A DNA stretch of 64,000 bases from Nilaparvata lugens. Taxonomy: Eukaryota; Arthropoda; Insecta; Hemiptera; Delphacidae. The DNA lies in contig NC_052517.1 of NCBI RefSeq assembly GCF_014356525.2, positions 7,898,601 through 7,962,600 of the forward strand. Reading direction: 5' to 3'. This document shows, piece by piece, positions 37,601 to 49,600 of the stretch. Numbering within the stretch: position 1 is the first letter of the stretch; the number at the start of each line of letters is the position of its first letter. The notes below the pieces were generated by a model, which saw only the letters and a list, made by a program, of their open reading frames with translations, was not told the origin of the DNA and did no database searches. The position numbers and the translations under genes were made by a program.

Positions 37601-40600
37601 TGTAATTACACTTATAGAATGAAAGATCTGCCAAACGAATAGTTAGCAACCCAGCGATAAGGCTTCCTTATCAACAGCTGAGTATAAGATAAGAGTACCG
37701 TTCTGTATCACACATTTTTTCCAGAGAATTATTTAATAAAATTATAATTATTTTGCAAATTGAGTACAAGTAATTTATGAATTGTTCATTGAACTTTTGG
37801 AGGTTACACTGTTGTTTACAATTGATCAGATGTTTTTGTAGCAGCTCAGACACAGCTGACTGACTCAATATATTATAAAATTTCATGCCAGGTTTTCATG
37901 CAAGCTATAATATTATTTCTAAAATTAAGAACTATTGATAAAGGACCAAGAATTTCAAATAGAAAAATAAAATGTAGGTATGTATTATTGTTAAAATTAT
38001 TTATTATTCACAAAATTACATTATAATGTCGAATGTTTATAACAAACTAGGTCATAGCATGAATATTGTATAACTGATAAGAGCAGCAAAAATTAATTAT
38101 AACAGTTTCGAATATAATAAGAATTGTATAGAAATATTAAATTATAAATTATTGAGCCAACTGAATCACATGGTGAATGAATCTCTTTGGCAAGTCTAAG
38201 CCAATATGTCATAGAAATAGCACCAAAAGGGATGATCATTTGAAAACATCATATGTTAATCTGTTATCAGACAATCTGTTATAGTGCACGTACACCGTAT
38301 AGAGGAACTGTATCTAGAAAATTAAGCAGTTTAAAAAATTATACAAATCAAGCTATTATTGTAATTAAAGGAATTATATTTTACTGCTTGCCACTGACGT
38401 CATGCCTACGTCATAATCATTCTACCAATGGCAAAATTTCATGCAGATTAATTACACAGAGATTCTCAGAGAAAAGGTTCTAGCCAAAAGCTTAGAAGAA
38501 AGGCAAGTCACTTCCCTTTTAAAATCCTCACCGCTAAGACCTGTTGAAAGTTACCAAAGACCCATTAGTGAAAATTTGTTCGATTTTTATATATTTTATC
38601 TGTGAGCCAATATTTTAGGCTAATTTATCTATTAATTGTAAATTTACTTCATCAATCGATAATTCTAGAAATTCTAATTTAATTATTATTCCCTAATTAT
38701 TTTGGTGAAGGGGATATTTAATAAAAATTCCACACGTGCTGAAACCGCCAAGAGGATTCACGTGAGTTTTATATTTTGGGGCCCCAGTCTTTGCTTCAAA
38801 AGAAAATACAGTACAGAAAATATAAATTTTTCTTTGTTAAAGTAATAGCCACGCCGACAAGCGCTTATAATTATTAAGATCCTAGATTTTATCTGGTATA
38901 GAATTTATAAGAACTTGTAGTTGATTAACTATCCTCTGCTGCCAGATCCATGACCCGAGCAATTTTAAAAACTTTTATAATCTATTTTCACTATTTTTCA
39001 AAAAACTGTTAAATTTAGCAATTATAAACTCTGTTGAATCACGCATGATATCATGCAAGCACAAAAAATTTTCTAATTATTTTATTAATGATAAACTATT
39101 CTCAATCTGTAATTCAAGCTTCACATCTGCACTGTCAAACTACATATTTTATTATATTATATTTCCACTTTATCAATTCGTCTTCTGAATTTGATTATTT
39201 CTTAAGCCTGTCAATTATTGTGTCCGACACGTTCTATATTATCAAGAACCGATCAAGTATGATCATTGAAATAATTGAATCAACCTGGATATTGGAACAG
39301 ATTTAAGTGGATGTAGTGTGTGGGGTCAGATCGAGATTATCTATTCTCTGTCCTTACCCGCTCATATATCAGCTTTTATCTGTTACCAACTTCGACTTAG
39401 GAGCGAATTCGTTGACTGTATAGCAGATGCAGCTGGAGATCATATAATTTCCTACAATAGAGCATAAAGCCCGATAAGACTCTGTTCTCGAAATATATTC
39501 CAAACGATCTCTGGTCCTTAGTACCCTATTTTAATCCTTCGGAACTTATTAGAGACACAGTCCCGTAAATTATCTACATCAGGATTTTTGCTCGACCTGT
39601 ATGATTTTGTATGCTGTTCCATCACAGGTAATAGTTTTAAGATATCCGTATTCAGTTTTTAGCAACCACTACACTACTTAAAAAATTTTTATCATTATAC
39701 AATCTGTCATAAGAAGAATCAAGGGTGAGCGAGTGTTTATGCCTCCCGCAATGCAGACGATTGTATCGAATCTTGTAGTGACTCAATCAGTCTGGTATTC
39801 ACTCAGCGTCCACTCACGCATTTTCAAAATTTCTAACCTCAATACTGGTGACTCAGTGCAAGATTCATTATACGTGTGTCGTCCTATCCTTGGAGGCGAT
39901 GGTACCTCACCCAGGAAGAGCACGTTAAGATCGCCCAAGGTTAAGATCGTACCTGGCTCTGGCTGCAGCTGTATCCAACTCCACAGTTCAAGGTGACACA
40001 TCTTCTACATCTACAATCAGTGACAGTAATAGTGAAGATAACAGTGAAAGCACAATGGATAACCCCCTTATTTCAAGACCAATTGCAAAACATCACCTAC
40101 ACATAATACTTGAATATTCAGGAAACCCAATAGAACTACTTAGCTTTCTTGAAGTTGTCAAAAAATTGAAAAATGACTATTGTAATAATCGTATCGCGGA
40201 AGCAGCAGACAATCATTGGATTCTCCTTCACTATTGTAAAAACAAATTACATGGACCTGCTAAAGATGTAATCCTCAACAGTACAGTAGATGACCTCTCA
40301 AATTTGATTGTTTTGAAAAACAACTTTGCCGATAATAGGACAGTAGAACAATTAACTATGGAACTGCTTGCTATGAAATCACACCAAAAAGAACACCCTA
40401 TTCAATTCATAAATAGACTGCAACAAAAAAGAACCGTGATTATCTCAAGACACAAACTCGATGGACTAACTGGTCCAATTCTTGAAACTATCTCATATCA
40501 GTTGGATAAACAAATTGTAATGATTTTAGTCGAAGGAATCAACCACCAGCTTGGAGCTCACCTACAAATGCTAGGAATCAAAGACCTCAGTGATGCAAGA

Positions 40601-43600
40601 CAGGCTATTATCAATAAGAGTGGTGTTTATTTGAAACATTTAGGATTTACTACTGATGTAACACAAATGAATCAAACTTTCAGTAAATCTGAAGGAAAAC
40701 AAAACTCGTCAAATTCCAATCAAAATTCGCATCCGAAAAATTTCCATCAGTTTCAAAACCAAAACAATTCAAATCAAAGAAACTTTTCTCAATCTCAAAA
40801 TCGTGATTTCAATTTCAATCAGAGAAATTTTTTCAACCTCAAAATCATTTCAATCAGAGAAATTTCTCTCAGCCTCAAAATAATTTCAACAGAGGACAAT
40901 CCTTTCAAAGTAGATTTCCTAATGGACAAAGTTTCCAAAATCACAACTTCAATCGTAATCCAAATGCAAAATTCAATAATAACAACCAAAATTTGAATAA
41001 AAAATCAAACGATGTGAGCATGAGAACAGTTTCCAACTTTCAAAAGTTTCCAGTTCACAATATTGAATCTTCTGAAAATGAATTTTCCGAATTTGAAAGC
41101 ATGGATGCTAGAATGAGTTCTATGGAAAATGCTGTGAGTGACCTTTGCGAGAAAATGAATCATTTTTTAGAAGTAGGCTCGAACAATAATCCAAAAACGT
41201 AGTATTAGATTTGAATACGATCTCTCTTGATTTGCCTCATATTCATTACAATGATTTACGAATTTTGATCGATACAGGTAGTAAATATAATTTCATTAAA
41301 CCTCAAATAATGGTTTCTCCTCAGACAAAAATAATTGATTGTGATTATAAAATTCGTACACCCGCTGGTGAATCTAATGGAAAAGGTTGTGTAAATATTA
41401 ATGTTAAGAATATGCTTGGTGTTGATAAAGATGAAAAATTTTATGTGTATGATTTTAGCGATAATTATTATGTTCTTATTGGAAAGCAAACATTGCAAGG
41501 GTTGAAAGCAAAAATAGATTTGGAGACCAATTGTTTCATAACGAAAGATTGCACGATACCACTGTTAGGAATGAATCATATTGAAATCAACAAGGGTTGG
41601 AATGAATTGAAAATTAAAACTAATCTTTGCACTCCATCAGATAAGCTATGTGTTGTTAGTATTAAGGAATTGCAGTTGTATAATATTGTAACTGATATTG
41701 ATAGGAATGGTTTTATTGAGATTGAATATTTTTCTGATTGTGATAAAACGTTGAGTATCGAAACAGTTTCTGTAGAAGAATGTGAATTGTACATGGGTGA
41801 GATGATCGATAATCCCCTCTCCATTGACGAAATCACTTCTTTATTGAGAACTGAGCATAATTATGAACTCAGAAGAGAAAGAATACATTATTAGTACTCT
41901 TATGAAATATCCCGAAATAATAAAATTCGAAGGTGATATATTAACTGCTACTAACTTGCTCAAGCATAAAATAGTGACTATAGACGAAGAACCTGTTTAT
42001 TCAAAAAACTACCGCTATCCTATCTCATTTAGGCAGGATATTAGTAATGAAATAAACAAGTTACTCCAACAAAAGATAATAAGACCGTCTAATTCTCCGT
42101 ACAACTCTCCCTTATGGGTTGTGCCGAAGAAACCTCATGCTTTAGGAAAACGCAAAGTTCGTCTTGTAGTAGATTATCGGAAATTGAACAACAAAACTAA
42201 AGATGAATAGATTTCCTCTCCCAAATATTGAAATGGAACCTTGTTTCAGGATTCCATCAAATTGAAATGGAACCCGAATCAATACCAAAAACAGCTTTTA
42301 GTACTGAAAATGGTCATTATATGAGTTTCTCAGAATGCCATTTGGATTGAAAAATGGTCCACCTCAATTTCAAAGGACAATGAACTTGATATTTTGTGAT
42401 TTACCAAATGTTCTTGTATATCTTGATGATATTATTATTTTTAGTGATAGCTTACAAGAGCACATGAAACACCTGAACGTTGTATTCAAACGATTGAAAA
42501 CTCATCAACTAAAAATACAATTGGACAAGACCGAATTCTTTAAGAAAGAACTTCTATTTCTAGGTCACATAGTTTCGGAAAAAGGCATTCAGCCTAGTCC
42601 TGAAAAAGTAAAAGCAATAAAAGATTTTCCCGTTCCACAAACTACTAACAAATGAAACAATTTTTAGGTTTGGCAGGATACTACAGAAAAATGATAAAAT
42701 AGGCTTCGCTAAAATAGCTCAACCTTTAACTAACGCATTGAGAAAAACATCCACTATAAACCCAAAAGATCCTAAATTCATTGAAGCTGTCAATTTTCTG
42801 AAAAAAGCAATTACTAACGCACCAATATACCTATTGCAGATACCTAAATTGAATGATCCATATATTTTGACAACAGACGCATCCAATGTAAGCTTAGGGG
42901 CGGTCCTTAGTCAAATGACTGACAATAAAGATCTCCCAATTTCATTCGCTTTTAGAACACTCAATCCCACCGAACAAAATCTTTCTACTATTGAAAAAGA
43001 AATGTTGGCAAATACTTGGGCAGTGAAACATTTCAGGCCATATTTGTATGGAAGAAAATTCACCCTAAGAACAGATCACAAGCCACTCCAATGGCTTCAT
43101 TCTCTAAAAGAACCAAATGCTAAATCAATGAGATGGAAATTGTTAATGGAAGAGTATGATTACACCGTAGAATTCATAAAAGGTCGCTCAAATTGTGTTG
43201 CTGTCTCTCACGGCATTTCAATGTAAATATGATGGAAAGTAGTGATGAATTTACAGGTTTTGACGATTCAGAATTGTTCCCAGGCTTTCCCGCGGAAAAT
43301 AATGCGAACAATGCCAACGACAATGCCAATAACAATGATGAGTACGATGACATTGATATCAATGATCTGCTGAGATTCCATAACAATGAAGCTCCTCCGT
43401 CGGTAAATGAAAGTATATTGAATGATCTTGATGAACAATTAGGTAACAATTCGATAGTTAATGCAAATATTGATAATATTAATGAAAATGATGTGGAAAC
43501 TGGCAACGAAAACCTTGTAAATAATACGAATAATAATGATAATGACAATGACTCACTAATGACACAACATTCTCAAGAAAGTTCAGATGATAGAATAGGT

Positions 43601-46600
43601 ATAATGGACGAAAATAGTATCATAAACACTGAAGCAAACCAAATAGTTATTTCACGAGGTAAAGGAATAGGTATAATGGACGAAAATAGTATCATAAACA
43701 CTGAAGCAAACCAAATAGTTATTTCACGAGGTAAAGGAAAACCCCAATTCAAAAAGATCTTTAATAAAAACAGAATAATTTTCAAATACAGAGACGCACG
43801 TGACATTGGAAACAACGTAGAAGAAATACGAGAGTATTTGAAACCTGATACTGTGTACGGTATAGTATTTTCAAATAAAAGTCCATTGTTTGAAGCTCTA
43901 AAAACAGAAATTATATGTTCAATGACTAATGAAATTGTCAAAATAGTTTCCAACATAAAATTCCGAATCTACAAAAGAATAAACGCCGACATAACTGATG
44001 TAGATGAACAGACAATGATAATAGCTCGATGTCATGAAGACAAAAACTTCCACAGAGGAATATTAACGAGAATTATAAACAAATACGTAAAAACTACTAT
44101 TGGCCCGCAATGCACATAAAGACGTAACCGAATTTGTAAATAAATGTGAAATCTGTTTGAAAACCAAGTATGAAAGAAACCCAATTAAAACTAAATTCAA
44201 AGTAACTCCCACACCTACTAAACCTTTCGAAAAACTTCAGATTGACACTTTCACGTATAATAATATTAAAATCCTCACAATTGTCGATTCGTTTTCTAAA
44301 AGACTTTCCGCCTACACATTGAAATCAGCTAACAGTATCGAAATAATAAAAAATCTAAACAACTATCTTCCAGTTTTCCCAATATTCCAAAATGCATTCA
44401 AACCGATAACGGATTAGAATTCAACAATGCACTATACAAACAATTCACTGAAATAAATGGTATTGAAACTTACTTCACCACACCTTATCATCCCCAATAT
44501 CAAGGACTAATAGAAAGAACACACTCCACAATTATTGAAATTCTACAAGGACTCGAAATTAAATTCCCAAAATATAGTGTTGAACAAAAACTTCGATTAG
44601 CTTTGCGAACCTATAACAATTCGATAAAAGATCAATTCAACTTAAGCCCAAATGAACTAACTTTCGGAATTCAGAATTATTTACCAAAAAATCAAGATCA
44701 GGATAATCCCGCAGTAATCACTGAAGAACTTGCTAATCAATACTTCAAAGAAATACAATAAGCGTTGAATGAGGCCGTTTACAAGAAAATAATCGAGGAA
44801 AAAGAAAAACGAACAGAAAAATGTAACAAAAATAGAGAGGACCACCTGAAATACCAGATAGGATATTCATCAAAAACCCGAAATTTTACAAAAATGTTCC
44901 AAGGTATAGCACAGCTACTAAGGAAGGGTGATAGGTTTAAACTGAAAAGAAATGTAATCAAAATCCACCCTAACAGAATGAAAAGGCCTCGTAAAAAAGT
45001 AAAAGATAATCTAATTGTTGCAGATGAAGGCAATGACCATCCTTCTGTTGTTCCTGATCCCAGCAACGTTGACGTACAGACTGACAGACTTGACAAAGAC
45101 AGCAGGAATAATTCTGATTAAAATAGGACAATCTATGCTCATCAACGACACATACAAAGTTATCCATTTTACTAACGTGACTGACCTTAAAATACAATCT
45201 TTGAAATTACAGACTCACATTAATAATCTGCAAGTCGCTTACATATCCTCTGACATTATTGAATCCTTGAAGAAAATTTCACTCAACCAATATTTTAAAT
45301 TAGAAATGATTTCTGAAAATAAAAATAAAAAGGTAAAACGTGGACTAATGAACGGATTAGGAAACGCCATATCATGGTTGACAGGACTTATGACTGCTGA
45401 CGACAAAGAACACCTCGACAAAGTTATTGATAAAATAGAAAATGATGACATCTTGTTAAAAATGAAAAACAAAATTTTGAAATGAACCATGAGTTAATTA
45501 ACAAATTTAATTTCGATGTTGAGCATATTAATTCAAATAATAAAGCATTAGAAAATATTAATAACGAAACTGCCAATATTGTTGAAAATATGCAAGCTGT
45601 TGACTTAATTACTTTGACTATACAATTGTTGGATGAAGAAATAAATAATGTTGTTAACTCGTTGATGTATTGCAAAGAAGGGAAACTTCATCCATCAATT
45701 TTGAGCTTTGATGATTTTTGTAGGTTAATTAATTATAAGAATTATTCATCAGCTAGTAGAGATTCCAGTATTTTATGGGAAATTAGTAATAGCACTTGTA
45801 TTTTATCGAAATCTGTTATAACTTACATTATCCATTTACCGAAATTAAACGATTTATTTGAAAAATATGACCTTCTGTCTTATCCTGTTGAAAAATCGAT
45901 ATCTGTGTCTCAAAACAAAAAGCTTTGGAAACTGACCAATTGTCAAATATTCTCTTCTATTTCTTTTTATACTTCAGGAGAAATTATACATGATAACTGT
46001 ATTTTGTCTGTAGTAAATAATAAGGATTTGGATAGTTGTGTAAGAATAGAAATAATTAATGATAGACCATTTATGAATTATTTCGAAAATTGTAATTGTA
46101 TTTTAGTATAGAAGTTTGATCAAATTAATATCAATAATGTCACTATAAATACTCCTTCATCTTTCCTTATCAATGATAAAATGACAGATGTAAATTTACT
46201 TCAGTTACCACATACGCACAAAAATTAAGTCATGTACCAAATAAAATTCATACTAAACTTATCGATTTGAAAGATGTTAGTGAACTTGATGATATTGAAC
46301 CTAGAGATTTTGATTTTATAAATTTTGAAGATTCTTTCGTCCTTAAGACACGCCACATTGTAATTTTTGTTTTAAGTACATTTATACTTCTTGTAATTTT
46401 GATAATCGTTTATTACAAATTCAAGAAGCCAACCAGTGTACTAAATTACCGAATTGATACACAAGTACCAATATCATCAACCCCTACCATAAGCTATATT
46501 GTACCACCTAGAAATTAGATCTAAGTTAGTAAACTTTAATTTGTAACTTCATTTTAATTTTTGTAATTTTTTGAGTGTCCCAAATTTATTTTTCGGGACG

Positions 46601-49600
46601 AAATAAAAACTTAAGGAGGGAGGAATTATGTAAACTTAAACAATTGATGTGCTGACTACTATTTTTGTCAGTACCGCTTAGTGTCGCTCTCAGCGCGATC
46701 ATTTAGTTAGTCTACTCCAGCCACTTGATGTGTTAACATGTATTTTTCGCAAATAAAATTTCTTTTTAAAAACTGAGTTTTAATGAACGTGAACGTATTT
46801 TATATATATATTTTTTCTAATTCATTCATTGGTCTTCAATCTTCAGCTCAAATTATGACCGAAGGAAGGAAATTAATCACCATCAATGGCAATAGAATTC
46901 CCTGTTTAGAAAGATGCACTTACTCACGTTATTCCGTCATAGTTAATGTGGGAGAGCTCACAGGTCATGACTTCAATCAGAACGAATACTGGTAGGTACC
47001 TATATAGTACTTTCTCACTTCAACTCATGTTTCTTTTCATGAGAAAATATATATGTACTCCAGTCAATCTCCTTATATTATCAACAATGATTGAATTCAA
47101 TAGCTTTCATTATCAACATTCTGGTAGTATTCTTCAAATATTATTAGGGTACGTTTAATTATAATAATTGTTTTTACAGCACCTAGATTTTTTCAATATT
47201 ATTTAAAGTGTTGGATTGTCCTATATTGTTTGAAATGAGTTTGGTAGCACAAAAAATTGCTTTCTAACGAAAGGTCTTTTTGTAACATATATTGCACTCC
47301 AATTGATAAGAGGAAATGTGAATAACAAGGTTTATAATATATATACCTACAATTTAGATACATAGCATATATATTAAGATGAGAGGACTATTCAATAAGA
47401 TAAACATCAAAATTTAAGCAATTCATATGAAGTTGATGAGAATTATTATGGAAATATGGTCAATATTTCTTACACAAGCATTATATAGTTTTGACTAGAA
47501 TCTCTCTCTAATTAGAAACCCATCACCTACCTACTTTTTGTGACTACACAAAAAATGTGAACTGATATTCAATAATAATTTTGATACATGATTTCAATAC
47601 GAAATTTCAAGATGAAATGATTCTTAAACCATTTTGAAGACGTGCATTTATTTACATTAGAAAATGCTTATGCTTTCAAACATTGAATAAATAAGGAGTA
47701 AATGAAATACAGTATCAGACTGATCGAATTTCACTTTTAAAGGTGTTGAGGATGTGATTAGACGTTATAAAGCGTTTGAACAGATTATTCCATATACATT
47801 TGTATTTCCAGGAATGGAGTGAATTTCACTGGATTAACATTTTTACATTCAGCTCCAAAGTTCATGGAATCAAGAGTTTTCAAAAGAACTGTATTAGTAA
47901 ATCATTGGGAAAAATTAGGTAATTGTGAACATTTTTCCTTGAATCTTTAAAAGTCGAATGTTAATATTTTTGACCATATACCTGATAATTTCTGATTGGG
48001 ATAGAATTCAATGGTTTTTGCATTTAATAAACTAGTACGTACCGTACCTCAATTTAATTTATTTATTTTTACCTTCATGGAATAATTTAATAAATATTCG
48101 AAAGTTGGACGTGTCTTAAGAATACAGAAACGAGGGAACTATAGTTATTCAATACAAAAAGTAGCCGGGATATTATGATATTATAATACCCATTAGTATA
48201 CGTAATTCGAGTCTAGTTACTGTGGATTCGCAAGAGCCTCTGGACGCTTAACACCTGTAATTCGGATAAAAAAAAAAAATCAGCCGGCAGAGCTGCCTAC
48301 ACCCGTCCAGAATATCCTACAATTCCACAAGAAATAATATTTCCGCCGTACTCTGATATAAACTGCTTGAGAATCAGGCGTGATAGCCTACCAATATCTC
48401 CAGGCAATTCAAACCCGAGCACAGCGAATGTAATTTATTTCTTATGAATAACAAGTAAATTCAATATTGATATTCCAATACCTGAAATAATTCCTACAGA
48501 GGAAAACCAATATGGTAATTATAGACCGAACTGAGCAGGATCTAATTAGAGAAATTACTGAAACTGGTTAACAATTATGCAAATTTATTGATGAATTATA
48601 ATCGTTAAGAATCAAATAATAATAATTAATTAAATAATTGACAAATTGGAATAATAGAGTTTTCAAAATTTGTAATAAATGTTCTTGATATGAGCTAATA
48701 ATATGAATGTTCTTGGTAATATAGTGCAATTAGGATTTTAATAGGGGTTACACGGTATTATAGGAGGATATAGTCCTGCACTCTTTCACAATAATTAATT
48801 GATAGAAAATTGTAGCTTTCCTCAATTCACTGATTGGATAGAATAAGTATTTTCGCTCACCAACTCGATCGTGGGGCCCCAATTCACTTAATAAGTTTAT
48901 TTCACTTGAAGATCTGGCGTGGAATGGCGTCACCCAGGATTTAGTTTCACAATTCTTCCTCAGGAATAAGCTTATACAAATTGAACTTGCCTTCCAATTT
49001 AATTTAAGAGCACAAGACTACGGAGGAGCTACACATTTAACACACTGGATATATTACATTTAACAAGAAGAGAAACCATTTAAACATTAATTTTAATAGG
49101 ACAAATTAAACGGGTCCTGATAATTCGATTCTCAGAAGGCAAGTGTCTCTTCTTCCCAAAAAGAGGAAATCACCTGGGCAAGAACCAATCCTGTGCCTAA
49201 TAAGGAAAAGTCCACCAATGGGAATTTTTCCACGCGGTTTTAATATTTAAATTAGACACAGAGGTTCGAAAAACACAGAAAATGACAAAAATTACGTTAA
49301 ACGGGAAGACTATAAAATTAAAGCAGATAAACAGAAAATAAACAGGGGTTGCAGAAATGAACAAGCTTGAGTTAGTTTTAAAATGAAACAGACAATATAG
49401 AGATATCACAGTAGCACAGTAGCCGGCAGTATCAACAGCTGACAGATAAGGCTTGTCATCAATTTTGGTGCAATTCACTCTAACCTAATTATTGAAAATA
49501 AGCTAGTAAACATTGGTAGGCAGTTGACGAATGACTCTGACAATAAATTGGTAAATTATACGAAATAATACTGTAAGAATTTAATAAAACTATAATTAAA

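Larger units (their letters stand above)
40055..46800 (+). mobile_element. Errantivirus-like Ty3/gypsy retroelement with env, right copy
   Basis: Order gag, protease, RT, RNase H, Asn-rich linker, integrase, env, polypurine tract, 3' LTR, all on the plus strand and in the same direction as ppk, in whose intron 7 it sits. The env gene with a basic cleavage site and C-terminal anchor marks the errantivirus clade. It is decayed: frame breaks in gag, between PR and RT, inside RT, at the RNase H end, in integrase and in env. A deletion removes RT motif A. No 5' LTR was found. An inactive relic. Confidence 0.92.

Noticed and set aside
43193..44119. Asn-rich ORF as a separate cellular gene
   Set aside because: Position and flanks show it is the RNase H to integrase connector of the retroelement.
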